DNA of 25,751 bases from positions 4,896 to 30,646 of the forward strand of contig DJFP01000117.1 in the NCBI GenBank assembly GCA_002432565.1, in the 5' to 3' direction. Source of the stretch: Flavobacteriales bacterium UBA5869. GTDB taxonomy: Bacteria > Bacteroidota > Bacteroidia > Flavobacteriales_D > Crocinitomicaceae. Positions 1 to 7,828 of this stretch are shown here, piece by piece (the first letter of the stretch is position 1; each line of letters starts with the position of its first letter). Position numbers and translations under genes: made by a program. The notes under the pieces were generated by a model that saw nothing but the letters and a program-made list of their open reading frames with translations, ran no database searches and was not told where the DNA came from.

Positions 1-548
1 GCTTTGTTTCGCTGTCCATAGTTGGAGCTGAAGCCCGGCGCGATTACGTCCCCGGTTTTCAAATCGGCTTTTGTTCCGTGGTAGAACGTTTCTGTTGGAT
101 GATTCATAGTTGCTGTTGTTTGCTGCATGAGTGTGATGGCTTTCTGAAGGTAGCTTTCGATGACCGTGATCTCTTCGGCGGAAAAAGATGCGATCAGCGC
201 TTCCGACTGGCTGCGGTAGTCCTTGTAAAGCGGTTCCAGTAAGGCGATGATCGCTTCGGTATTGGGTTCGATGATCACTTTCCGACGATCGTCTTCGGCA
301 AATTTCCGTTTCACGAGCTGCTTTTTCTCGAACCGGTCGACAAGTCCTGTTACCGCGCCCGTCGTCAATCCTGTTAGCTGAGCCAGCTCACCAGCTGTCA
401 TTTGTCCTTTCTGAATCAGGAATCCGAGGTATTTATGGTCCGTTCCGGAAAGTCCGGCCTTTCGGGCAGCCGCTTCGTGGAGCTGCAGCGAGCTGTAGGC
501 ATATTGCTCGGTCAGCTTACGGAAAGAGGAAATACGATCATTTTTCAT
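1..548 (-). CDS. MarR-family regulator fused to rifampin ADP-ribosyltransferase (Arr), C-terminus cut by window edge
   Basis: An uninterrupted frame starts at the ATG at 548-546 and runs off the window, giving 182 complete codons. Residues 1 to about 145 look like a MarR winged-helix repressor: helix-turn-helix region with TAGELAQLTGLTTGAVTGLV, followed by the wing with EDDRRKV. From about residue 154 the chain reads FYHGTKADLKTGDVIAPGF, which matches the N-terminal NAD-binding start of Arr, the enzyme that inactivates rifampicin by ADP-ribosylation. No stop separates the two parts, and the internal Met148 has no obvious ribosome binding site, so I read this as one fused protein: a sensor/repressor joined to a drug-modifying enzyme. 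The rest of the Arr domain lies outside the window, so its integrity is unknown. A split into two genes by internal initiation at Met148 is possible. Confidence 0.85.
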   Translation of the reverse strand, partial: MKNDRISSFRKLTEQYAYSSLQLHEAAARKAGLSGTDHKYLGFLIQKGQMTAGELAQLTGLTTGAVTGLVDRFEKKQLVKRKFAEDDRRKVIIEPNTEAIIALLEPLYKDYRSQSEALIASFSAEEITVIESYLQKAITLMQQTTATMNHPTETFYHGTKADLKTGDVIAPGFSSNYGQRNK

Positions 549-561
549 CTTAGCTTGTAAA

Positions 562-604
562 TATCTTAGTTGCAAAGATAAATCAATTGTGAGGAAATTC
601 CAAA
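562..604 (-). promoter_or_regulatory. Promoter and probable MarR operator of the MarR-Arr gene
   Basis: On the minus strand a TATCTTTG box (580-573) fits the Bacteroidota -7 consensus TAnnTTTG, with TTTG (604-601) 20 nt upstream as the -33 element. The -7 box forms one half of an inverted repeat, TATCTT-N7-AAGATA (562-580). A palindrome of this size covering the promoter, 14 nt before the start codon, is what an autoregulating MarR repressor normally binds. That it is the operator is inference. Confidence 0.65.
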
Positions 605-687
605 CGATTATAGAAAAGAGAGGCTTACAATCGCCGAAAAGAATCAGAAGTGGATCGGCTATCCTGACAGTATTGTTGTAAAAAACA

Positions 688-716
688 AAAGCCTGTTGAT
701 CAGATCAACAGGCTTT
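688..716 (-). terminator. Terminator of the cold-shock gene
   Basis: Perfect 13-bp stem AAGCCTGTTGATC (689-701) pairing with 703-715. On the minus strand it is followed by a T-rich tract (complement of the A run at 680-690). It lies about 20 nt after the stop of the cold-shock gene. Confidence 0.85.
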
Positions 717-736
717 CAAAAAAAATATAAAGCGGA

Positions 737-925
737 TCAGATTACCTTAACCCTTACTGCATTCATTCCTTTTTTTCCGTTCTCCAGTTCGAACTCGACC
801 TGATCGCCTTCGCGAATTTCGTCGATAAGCCCTGAGATGTGTACGAAGTGCTCATTGCCTCCGTCTTCTGAAATAAAGCCAAAACCTTTGGTCTCATTAA
901 AGAACTTAACCGTTCCTTTGTTCAT
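737..925 (-). CDS. cspA: Cold-shock domain protein, CspA type
   Basis: A 62-residue single cold-shock domain. It has the RNA-binding motifs KGFGFI (RNP1, about residues 13-18) and HFVHIS (RNP2, about 26-31), and the usual start MNKGTVKFFN. Proteins of this family are small OB-fold RNA chaperones that melt mRNA structure in the cytoplasm. The length is slightly below the common 65-70 residues but the fold is complete. It has its own promoter-like box upstream and a strong terminator downstream, so it is probably a single-gene unit. Confidence 0.95.
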   Translation of the reverse strand: MNKGTVKFFNETKGFGFISEDGGNEHFVHISGLIDEIREGDQVEFELENGKKGMNAVRVKVI

Positions 926-948
926 TGATGTAAATTATTGATAAAGGC

Positions 949-956
949 CAAAGTTA
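949..956 (-). promoter_or_regulatory. -7 promoter box of the cold-shock gene
   Basis: TAACTTTG on the minus strand fits TAnnTTTG exactly and leaves a leader of about 17 nt before the ATG. No clear -33 TTG at the expected spacing was found, so the assignment rests on the -7 box alone. Confidence 0.5.
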
Positions 957-1110
957 CGTCTTTAAATCGGGTTTAGGTGATTTATTGTGAAAGATTAATT
1001 AAAAGAACATATTGCGCTGGTGCATGATACGTTAGGATTAAGGAGGTCAGCGCGAAAATTTGCAGCCGGAAAGGGATAAAGTGCCTGCATGCTAAACGGA
1101 AGCAAAACAT

Positions 1111-1884
1111 TCACCGGAGCAGCAAAAAGCCCAGGTTATCCTCATTCTTCGAATAATAGCTCAACAGCTTTTCTTTCAGATCGTCGTTCCGCCGCATATA
1201 ATTATAGCACATGTTCCGGATCATCAGCAGGTAAGAATCGAAATCGGAAAACTCGCTGAGTTTTTCCGTACTTACTTTGCTTTTGTACCCGCCAAATTGA
1301 CGATAAAACAAAGGCTCCTTCTTCTTATCCAGGTAAAAGAAGATAGCCTCGATAGCGAAAGCCTGCAAAAGCGTGTAGTCTTTGATGGAATCCAGTTCTT
1401 TTTGTCCGTGAATGCCCACACAGGTATGACTCTGAATGGTCGTATCCGCGCGATTGATCTCATCGCAATAGAAGAAACGGGAAGCCACAAGCATCAGCTC
1501 ATCTACTGTAAACGCAGCCTTTTTCACGTGGTCGTCAGGATTCGGTGTTAAGCTTTTGAAATAAAAATTCAGCTTATCCGAATGAATAAAGCTGTCACAG
1601 AATTCCTGGTAAATGCGACTCGTGTCGGGATAATAGTTCGCCAGCGATTTGTAATCGTTATAGTCGTTGTATAAAATGTACTCGAACCGAAGTCGGTGTT
1701 CCTGGATAAATTGACTGCCCTTGTCTTTCTTCTTCTCAAGAATCACCGGCACACAGAAGCTCAGCTGTTGCCCTTCGGATTCCACCACATGACATTCCAG
1801 CGAAAAATAGTTGCAGTAATTCGGCTGTTGGGAAAAAGCGGTGATGGTGAGAAAGAGACAAATGAATAAAGAAGTTGGTTTCAT
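1111..1884 (-). CDS. Secreted protein of unknown function
   Basis: 257 residues. A clear signal peptide (MKPTSLFICLFLTITAFSQQ) has a cleavage site near residue 18-19, so the protein is exported to the periplasm or beyond. The mature part is rich in aromatic and acidic residues and carries seven cysteines, for example in NYCNYFSLECHVV, FFYCDE and RNMCYNYMRR. I recognise no domain. It lacks a T9SS tail and a lipobox. The minus-strand gene stands alone between the cold-shock gene and the serine hydrolase, with about 120 nt separating it from the latter, and no shared operon is evident. I do not assign a function. Confidence 0.75.
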   Translation of the reverse strand: MKPTSLFICLFLTITAFSQQPNYCNYFSLECHVVESEGQQLSFCVPVILEKKKDKGSQFIQEHRLRFEYILYNDYNDYKSLANYYPDTSRIYQEFCDSFIHSDKLNFYFKSLTPNPDDHVKKAAFTVDELMLVASRFFYCDEINRADTTIQSHTCVGIHGQKELDSIKDYTLLQAFAIEAIFFYLDKKKEPLFYRQFGGYKSKVSTEKLSEFSDFDSYLLMIRNMCYNYMRRNDDLKEKLLSYYSKNEDNLGFLLLR

Positions 1885-2002
1885 GGGCGGTTTCTTTTGT
1901 TGCCACAGCTTTAACGCGACTATTCGTCATTTCTGTTCAATTCCTCGTTACGGTTTCCTCGTAAGTCGCATTGTCGCTGTTTGACTACGTCACGACTGGT
2001 GG

Positions 2003-3418
2003 TCAAAGATCTGATTTTATGCAGGTCGCAATGACATTGCCATACTGAAACATTTCCAGTTGTACACGGCCATCTTCCAGGGTCGTAAACCTCAAAACGG
2101 CATCGGCGCCACCCTGAAGGATACCTTGAAATTCACCCGGCGCCACCGGGAAGAAGCGCAGATCCCACGGTATGTTTACAGAATTATGGACCAGATGACC
2201 GTTCAGGTAAGTGATGATCTGCACGTCGTCTTTATTGTTTACATCGGTGTAAGTTCCCGCGTATTTCCGGATCTCTTCTTCTGCGAGCGGAATTTTACCC
2301 CGGTATTCTGTCGTTAACGGCTGACCGTTTAATACCTGTGTGATGTTTTCAAATGGATATGCGCCTTTTTGAAAGTTCTGCAGGACAATGATCGTCCTGT
2401 TTTTAATGAAATCGTGGTAGAGGAACGTTACATAGCCATCCCAGCTCCCTGTGTGTCCGAAAGCAAATTTGTTCTCGCCTTTGGATAGGTCTAACCCATA
2501 GCCGTAAGGAATAGTTTTTCCCTGGGATGTTTGGGTGACACGGGTCATTTCTTCAAACTCGTTTTCGGTGAACAGTTTGTTTTCCCGCAGGGCTGTAATC
2601 CATTTGTAAAGATCGTCGACAGTCGAATTGACCTTGGCATTTCCGACAATGCCATCCAGGAATCGCACTGTTTCATCTCCATGGCGCGGATCGTCCAAAG
2701 TGACCTTGTCGAATGAGCCTGGAGCCCACACGTAGCCAATGGCGTAATTTTTCAGTTTCCGTGCATGCTGTCGCCGGTTATAGACGAAAGTATGTTTCAT
2801 CCCGAGAGGTTTAAAGAGCTGTTTGGAGAGGAATTCGCCGTAGCTTTGACCGGAAACGCGCTCTATGATGCTGGCCAGGATGGCATAATTGGTATTGTTG
2901 TAATCGTGCAGGCTGCCGGGAACAAATTGCAGCGTATCTTTTCGTGCGGCATAAAATGCTATGAGGTCGTCGTTGGTCGCTATGCGCGATTTGTCCCATG
3001 TTTGCGACATATCCATCAGGTAATCGGGAAGGCCGCTGGTATGTCTCAGAAGGTCGTCGATCGTAACCGGATCCCAAAACCCAAGCTCGGGAATATACTT
3101 TGATAAGTTGTCCGAATAGTTGAGCTTCCCTTGTCTTTTTAGCAATACGATCGCCGCAGCTGTGAATTGTTTGGAGCACGAAGCCAGCTCAAAAATGGTC
3201 TGGGTGTTATTCAGGCTTCGCGTAGTTTCGTTGCTGTAGCCATATCCTTTTTCAAAGACGATCTCTCCCTTTTCAGCTACTAATACGGCTCCGTTGAATT
3301 GATGTTGGTCATACATGACGGTGAAAACGCTGTCGAGAAGCTCAGCCTGCAGATCGCGTTGTGCCGAGATAACGCCGGATAACAGGAGAAAACAACAGCA
3401 AAGATGTAATTTATTCAT
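2003..3418 (-). CDS. Secreted serine hydrolase, beta-lactamase/class C penicillin-binding family
   Basis: 471 residues with a signal peptide ending near SAQ (residues 18-20). The three active-site motifs of the class C beta-lactamase/D-Ala-D-Ala peptidase fold are present: S80-C-S-K83 (nucleophile serine and lysine), Y173-N-N175, and H322-T-G324 in place of KTG. The catalytic domain spans about residues 25-365. A C-terminal beta-rich domain of about 100 residues follows, common in this subfamily. Members are periplasmic peptidases or esterases; few are true beta-lactamases, and the substrate cannot be told here. It is probably transcribed alone from the promoter overlapping the upstream hairpin. 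Confidence 0.9.
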   Translation of the reverse strand: MNKLHLCCCFLLLSGVISAQRDLQAELLDSVFTVMYDQHQFNGAVLVAEKGEIVFEKGYGYSNETTRSLNNTQTIFELASCSKQFTAAAIVLLKRQGKLNYSDNLSKYIPELGFWDPVTIDDLLRHTSGLPDYLMDMSQTWDKSRIATNDDLIAFYAARKDTLQFVPGSLHDYNNTNYAILASIIERVSGQSYGEFLSKQLFKPLGMKHTFVYNRRQHARKLKNYAIGYVWAPGSFDKVTLDDPRHGDETVRFLDGIVGNAKVNSTVDDLYKWITALRENKLFTENEFEEMTRVTQTSQGKTIPYGYGLDLSKGENKFAFGHTGSWDGYVTFLYHDFIKNRTIIVLQNFQKGAYPFENITQVLNGQPLTTEYRGKIPLAEEEIRKYAGTYTDVNNKDDVQIITYLNGHLVHNSVNIPWDLRFFPVAPGEFQGILQGGADAVLRFTTLEDGRVQLEMFQYGNVIATCIKSDL

Positions 3419-3466
3419 TTGAAAAGGATTGTGTATTACCAGGTCTTATAGAATCGATGAGTGGAG

Positions 3467-3474
3467 CAAATATA
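3467..3474 (-). promoter_or_regulatory. -7 promoter box of the serine hydrolase
   Basis: TATATTTG on the minus strand matches TAnnTTTG, 48 nt before the start codon. It sits right beside the hairpin that ends the TetR unit, so terminator and promoter are packed together. No properly spaced -33 element is visible. Confidence 0.45.
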
Positions 3475-3476
3475 CT

Positions 3477-3500
3477 AAAAGTCACCAAACGGTGACTTTT
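3477..3500 (-). terminator. Hairpin ending the TetR gene
   Basis: Perfect 10-bp inverted repeat AAAAGTCACC-AAAC-GGTGACTTTT. On the minus strand it lies about 50 nt after the TetR stop and ends in TTTT, consistent with intrinsic termination. It is also symmetrical enough to be a regulator site for the downstream promoter. Confidence 0.65.
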
Positions 3501-3551
3501 CGCTTGAAGAATCCCTGACAAATCAGAATGTGCAGTACGACAACAGCCGGA

Positions 3552-4175
3552 TCATTCTGGTTTCAGCTGCTCGAATGTTTGCCTGTGAAGGAATGAAATG
3601 GCTTCCTGTATTTGTTTGCGCCCTTCTTCGCTGTTCAGGTCGATGCCGCAAAATGTGCCGGTATTGACAGCAGCGTGCAGATTTAGGTAATAAATGCCGG
3701 AAACCAGGATGGCAGCAACGGCCCGGTAGCGAAAGGCGTTTTCCTCAAAATGGGGATCGGTAAGAGCGCTGAAGAGCATTTCGCCTGCAATTTCCTGCTG
3801 GTCGAGAAGCGTAAACAGTGACTTCCGGTATTCCGATAATCGCCACAAAATTATTTTCTGAAGCTCAGGGTCTTTGGACATCTGATCGTATTGCATCAGC
3901 AGCATGGCCTCGATAAACGCTTTTCCGCCGTTCTTGATTTCCTTCGGAATCATTTCGCTGCTGACATTGCTCCAGAAATCCTTTGCCAGTAAATATTCGT
4001 CGAGCAACTGATCCAGTCCGCCGAAATAGTTGTAGATCAGTTTTTTGTCGAGACCGGCGACTTCAGCAATATAATTGATCTTTAAAGCAGAAAAACCTTT
4101 GGTGGTCAGAATCTCGCCAACTGCCTGTAAAAAACGTTCTTTGCTTTTTTCTTTATTTCTTGTCGAATCTGCCAT
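3552..4175 (-). CDS. TetR/AcrR-family transcriptional repressor
   Basis: 207 residues with a TetR-type N-terminal helix-turn-helix: AVGEILTTKGFSALKINYIA then DKKLIYNYFGGLDQLL (about residues 18-60). The remaining helical domain would bind a small ligand and dimerise. The upstream 467-nt gap separates it from the divergent T9SS gene. It contains a 10-bp inverted repeat (4223-4232 with 4266-4275) and three AACTAAAAA-like sequences that could be its operator. The target genes and ligand are unknown. Confidence 0.93.
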   Translation of the reverse strand: MADSTRNKEKSKERFLQAVGEILTTKGFSALKINYIAEVAGLDKKLIYNYFGGLDQLLDEYLLAKDFWSNVSSEMIPKEIKNGGKAFIEAMLLMQYDQMSKDPELQKIILWRLSEYRKSLFTLLDQQEIAGEMLFSALTDPHFEENAFRYRAVAAILVSGIYYLNLHAAVNTGTFCGIDLNSEEGRKQIQEAISFLHRQTFEQLKPE

Positions 4176-4642
4176 AATGATTCAAAACTAAAAAAGTGGA
4201 GCTGATACCCAAGTATTCGACCATCATAAAGCAAAAAAAGCCAAGTCTGTTTAGTTTTTAATGTGGCTTTATGATTGGTACGTTTACTTTCACTCCCTTC
4301 AATTAATTCAGCATTTAATGTAACCTTAAAAAAGTAAAGTGTTGTAGAATATTCCTATTCCGGCTGAAACTAAAAAGCCAGCTTATGCGGAATACCTTAT
4401 CTATAATAATTAACAGAAACTGCAACCTATTCACATCACAAATCATTTTCATTTTCTTCAAGTAAAAGGAATCAGCGGATTCCGGTAATTATGATTTTCG
4501 GATAACTACAAATCCAATATTCGACAAATGGCTATAGTTATACAACAACCGGCTATAGTTATACAAACCGACACCGGTGATTTTTTTTTAGCAATTAGTT
4601 TCTGATAGAATTTAATTCAAATCACTTAAAAATTCATCACTC
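4176..4642. other. Intergenic control region between divergent TetR and T9SS genes
   Basis: 467 nt with no credible gene. It holds a 10-bp perfect inverted repeat (ATCATAAAGC 4223-4232, complement at 4266-4275). AACTAAAAA-type words occur near 4187, 4248 (reverse) and 4367. A pair of identical 16-nt direct repeats lies close to the T9SS gene (listed separately). I see no clear TAnnTTTG box for either gene. Confidence 0.6.
4530..4566 (+). repeat. Two identical 16-nt direct repeats, 21 bp apart
   Basis: GGCTATAGTTATACAA occurs at 4530-4545 and again at 4551-4566, so the copies start exactly 21 bp (two helical turns) apart, about 75-110 nt upstream of the T9SS gene start. Direct repeats with this period are typical of activators binding one DNA face; LytTR-type regulators use about 21-bp spacing, though the match to their consensus is only partial. 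Confidence 0.6.
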
Positions 4643-7081
4643 ATGAAAACAACAAAATGTATTTTAAGCGTATTCACGCTCATCTTTACTGTTGCTACAC
4701 ATGCGCAAAACTGGACATCAGGCATCAATTCAGGAGGCTCTAATTCTCAAACTTCCACCGATGTAACCGAAGCACCCGGCGGAAGTAAAGTTGTAGTTGG
4801 CACATATACCCGTGGAAATGCTCTTTTCGGAACTACTACATTGAATTGGTTGACGGGGTATCCCTCCGATCCGTTTAACGTTACCCCAAACGGATTCATT
4901 GTTAAATATTCTTCCACCAACAGTGTGTTAGTAGCGACCCGGATTGCTGCGTCTGCAGGTGTTACGATCAGCTCGGTAACAACATCCAGCAATGGTAACA
5001 TCTATGTTTGTGGTACTTATCAGGATATCTGTTATTTTTATCATGCTTCCAATCCAAATGCTACTACACCTGCTGCTACATTACCGGCAGCCCCTCCGAT
5101 CGGCTCTGTTATAAACCCCAAAAGAGGGTTCGTGGCTAAATATTCAGCCGCAGGAATTCTGATATGGGCAAGAAGAGGGATCGGGTCTTCTGAAGTCATA
5201 ACTGATATTGCCGTTAGTGATGACCATAGCCAGTTAGTCGTTACGGGAAGAGTTCATGAGCCTGATTCAGCGAGTGGTATTATACCCGGAACATATGTTT
5301 TATGGTTGGACCCTGCGACCGGAAACACGATTCGTTCGTATAATTATTCAAATAACTGGAGCTATACAGATGTATATAAAACAGGTTTGTGCATTGATCA
5401 TTCGAATAATGTAATCGTATCCGGTTTGTTGACAGTCCCCTCTTACACAGTGGCGGGAGCAAGCGGCGGTATTACTGTTAGCAGCCCTAGTGGAGGAGGT
5501 GCTACAATTTATGCCAAATACAATGCTTCCGGGGTCCTTTCCTGGGCACGGGCTACAAGAGCTACGATTTCCTCTCCCCAAACCCAGCCTTCTTCATTGC
5601 TTGTTGATCAAAACAATGACATTTATATCGCAGGATGGGCCGGATCGGGCGCAAGTAATTACGACCTCCAATTTCCTGCATCATCAACAACCTACACCAC
5701 TATTTCCATTCCGACTTCCACAACCGAAAATGGATATATCGTGAAGTTAAACTCTGCTAACGGGTATGCCTCATGGAAAAGTTTTGCCAGAAATACCACA
5801 TCCGGGAAAGAAGCTATTTCACTGGCTAACGGCAAATGCAATTTTATTTATGCGTGTATCAACACAAAGTCAAGCCCAACATATACAGACGCATTCAACA
5901 CCGTCGTTTCTCTAGCTGTTTCATCATCACAAGGCTTGGCTATTGTTCCTATAAATACCAACGGGCAACTACTTACAACTACCCCATGGATTGCCAATGG
6001 AGTTACTTCCAGGGCACAAATTTCATCCTCCGGAAGCAACACGCTGCAATGTGCTTCTACAGCTTCCTCTACTATATCTTTGCAAACTACAGGCGGATCA
6101 ATCACATTGAGTCCGGCTTCCGGTTCAAGTGATATCATTTTAGGAACAATTACCTACAGCGGGCCGGCTCCAACAGTCACACTTCCTGATCAGACGGAAA
6201 TTTGTGAAGGCTCTTCCATTCCATTAAACGCTACTGTTACCGGGACTCCTTCTTTTACCTATACCTGGAGCATTTACAATATTACGACGGGTAATTATGA
6301 TAATTTCGCAACTACCGGTTCATCTTCGTATAGTGTTGCCCCATGGATTTACAGTCCTTATATCATTACTTTAGGGACTTTCCGGTTTGTTAATTTCCAG
6401 GTAACTGTAACGGATTGCAGCGGGTTAACAAGTTCTTACACTCAGACCTTCGTTTTGAAGGCGGGAATCAGTTATACCCAGGTTTCAGGGGTGGACGTTT
6501 GTTATAATCAGATCACAGCACCAAATGCCGTATTTTCTGTAAACGCACAGAATGTGGATGCCTATTCCTGGCAGTATAGTGCAGATGGTGGGACAACTTG
6601 GATCACTTGTAGCGGTACCGGATACTCAGGCGTGAATACAGCAACCTTGACAGTATTAAACCCTACTGCGACTCAGAATAATTACCTGTTCCGGTGTAAA
6701 TTAAGTGGCTGTCCTACTCAGGAGACCAATCCCGCCTTACTAACTGTTACCCCATGTCCACAGCGCCCTGACGGCGGAGATAGCACAGAAAAAACGGTTA
6801 CCAATGAAGGAAAAACGGTTTCCAGTTCTAAACTCAGCTTATACCCGAATCCCGTGAGTACGTCTCTCGAAGTTGTATTTGAAACTGACATCTCAGACAC
6901 GGAAAACACCACTTCTGAAGCTTACATTCTTGATATGACCGGAAGAAAAGTCCATGAAATTTCATTTGAGAAAGGACGCCACATACTGGAAGTTTCTGAT
7001 CTTCAAAACGGAACTTATTCTTTTGTCATTTTAACGAATGGAAAAGTCGTTGATCAACAAAAATTTATTGTCATGCATTAA
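4643..7081 (+). CDS. Secreted propeller/Ig-like protein with type A T9SS sorting domain
   Basis: 812 residues. A signal peptide ends near THAQ (residue 22). Residues about 30-400 contain repeated blade-like units such as NGNIYVCGTY, NNVIVSGLL and NNDIYIAGWAG, as in SBBP-type beta-propellers. Residues about 510-605 form an Ig/PKD-like domain (DQTEICEGSSIPLNATVTG), followed by another Ig-like module with SWQYSADGGTTW. The C-terminus has the type A sorting signal of the type IX secretion system: LYPNPVSTSLEV, DMTGRKV and a final NGKVVDQQKFIV. It is therefore carried through the outer membrane and probably surface-attached or released. A role in adhesion is possible but not shown. Confidence 0.9.
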   Translation: MKTTKCILSVFTLIFTVATHAQNWTSGINSGGSNSQTSTDVTEAPGGSKVVVGTYTRGNALFGTTTLNWLTGYPSDPFNVTPNGFIVKYSSTNSVLVATRIAASAGVTISSVTTSSNGNIYVCGTYQDICYFYHASNPNATTPAATLPAAPPIGSVINPKRGFVAKYSAAGILIWARRGIGSSEVITDIAVSDDHSQLVVTGRVHEPDSASGIIPGTYVLWLDPATGNTIRSYNYSNNWSYTDVYKTGLCIDHSNNVIVSGLLTVPSYTVAGASGGITVSSPSGGGATIYAKYNASGVLSWARATRATISSPQTQPSSLLVDQNNDIYIAGWAGSGASNYDLQFPASSTTYTTISIPTSTTENGYIVKLNSANGYASWKSFARNTTSGKEAISLANGKCNFIYACINTKSSPTYTDAFNTVVSLAVSSSQGLAIVPINTNGQLLTTTPWIANGVTSRAQISSSGSNTLQCASTASSTISLQTTGGSITLSPASGSSDIILGTITYSGPAPTVTLPDQTEICEGSSIPLNATVTGTPSFTYTWSIYNITTGNYDNFATTGSSSYSVAPWIYSPYIITLGTFRFVNFQVTVTDCSGLTSSYTQTFVLKAGISYTQVSGVDVCYNQITAPNAVFSVNAQNVDAYSWQYSADGGTTWITCSGTGYSGVNTATLTVLNPTATQNNYLFRCKLSGCPTQETNPALLTVTPCPQRPDGGDSTEKTVTNEGKTVSSSKLSLYPNPVSTSLEVVFETDISDTENTTSEAYILDMTGRKVHEISFEKGRHILEVSDLQNGTYSFVILTNGKVVDQQKFIVMH

Positions 7082-7116
7082 ATTTCCAATCATCGAACAT
7101 CAGAATTGAACATAAC

Positions 7117-7144
7117 GGAAGGGGCTCAAAACGAGTCCCTTTCC
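7117..7144 (+). terminator. Hairpin downstream of the T9SS gene
   Basis: GGAAGGGGCTC (7117-7127) pairs with GAGTCCCTTTCC (7133-7144) with one bulge and a G-T pair. It lies 36 nt after the stop. The T tract is weak, so termination is likely but unproven. Confidence 0.5.
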
Positions 7145-7149
7145 AGGTT

Positions 7150-7498
7150 GAATCATGTAGCAAAGATATCAATATATCACGTTTTGCCAAGCAAAAGGCA
7201 ATTGAACCATTTAGAACATTTAGAAACAAACAGAACAAAAGTGCCCTTACGGAAGATTTGGTTCTGCATCCACCTCGGTCCTTCCCGAAAAGTCGGGACA
7301 GGCTCTCCAAAGAGAGAAACTAAATTCTCACTTCGAACCAGGATTCCACACTCAGTCCTCACGCTCACACTGAAAGAAAAAGCCCGGAAAATGTGAGTTT
7401 GAGCGTGAGTCTTGGGGGACAAAAAGCAAAAAAGCATCCAACTTGCACTGGATGCTTTTTTGCTTTTTGTGGAGAATATCGGACTCGAACCGATCACC
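7150..7498 (-). repeat. Dispersed tRNA-end repeat, copy A (joined to tRNA-Ala)
   Basis: Read on the minus strand: the tRNA-Ala T-arm and CTCCACAAAAAG, a long hairpin, then GTGTGAGCGTGAG, AGTGTGG and GGTTCGAAG. About 150 nt further on comes GGTTCAATTGCCTTTTGCTT. The same blocks in the same order recur in copies B (9133-9735) and C (11826-12140), diverged but recognisable. Apparent reading frames across it are not like any protein. This fills most of the gap between the T9SS gene and the tRNA. Confidence 0.7.
7419..7470 (-). terminator. 22-bp perfect hairpin at the 3' end of tRNA-Ala
   Basis: Positions 7419-7440 and 7449-7470 are perfect 22-bp inverted repeats (arm ending AAAAAAGCATCCA) around an 8-nt loop. 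On the minus strand it begins at the last tRNA base and presumably terminates the tRNA transcript. The arm is unusually long for a terminator and is shared in form with repeat copy C. Confidence 0.75.
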
Positions 7499-7543
7499 TC
7501 AACACTGCCAGCGTTGCGCTCTAGCCAGATGAGCTAATCCCCC
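7470..7543 (-). tRNA. tRNA-Ala (anticodon GGC)
   Basis: 74 nt, folding as a full cloverleaf on the minus strand. The acceptor GGGGGAT pairs with ATTCTCC, the D-stem is GCTC/GAGC, and the anticodon stem CAACG/TGTTG has loop CTGGCAG (anticodon GGC, reading GCC/GCU). The T-stem ATCGG/CCGAT has loop TTCGAGT. The discriminator is A. The 3' CCA is not encoded. This is the genuine gene to which the neighbouring repeat family is related. Confidence 0.95.
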
Positions 7544-7814
7544 AGGAATGAATTTCTAAATTACTTATTTCTTCAATACCAAATTAAACACTAATAAAAC
7601 AATCTTCATTTAACATCACAAACCGGTTTCTTTACAGACTCAAATTGAACACGTCAAGAGCAGCCTCTTTGAACACATAAGAGAATGATAGTTGTCATTA
7701 AAAAACCTGATTTTAATCAAATCCTTCTGTGCGAAATGGATCAAACTACTGTTGTACCGACAACACTCTTCTCTCACTGGAAAAGGAAAAATTCTGAAGA
7801 TTGAATAGTTTTTG
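7544..7814. other. Intergenic, no gene seen
   Basis: Between the tRNA and the rsgA promoter, 271 nt of A+T-rich DNA. The minus-strand open frame across it (7640-7840) resembles no protein and overlaps the rsgA promoter box. The tRNA promoter must lie just above 7543; TAATTTAG in the minus strand near 7560 is a loose match only. Confidence 0.5.
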
Positions 7815-7822
7815 TAACTTTG
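7815..7822 (+). promoter_or_regulatory. -7 promoter box for the rsgA leader
   Basis: TAACTTTG fits TAnnTTTG exactly. Transcription would start near 7829, giving rsgA a leader of about 185 nt. No good -33 element at 17-23 nt spacing was found. Confidence 0.5.
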
Positions 7823-7828
7823 TATTCT

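Noticed and set aside
1736..1930. 64-residue frame at the start of the secreted protein gene
   Set aside because: Wholly or mostly inside the better-supported frame at 1111-1884 with its signal peptide.
7071..7497. Open frames on both strands across repeat copy A (for example 7071-7310, 7106-7396 and 7177-7497)
   Set aside because: They overlap each other, the tRNA end and the hairpin, resemble no protein, and are explained by the repeat.
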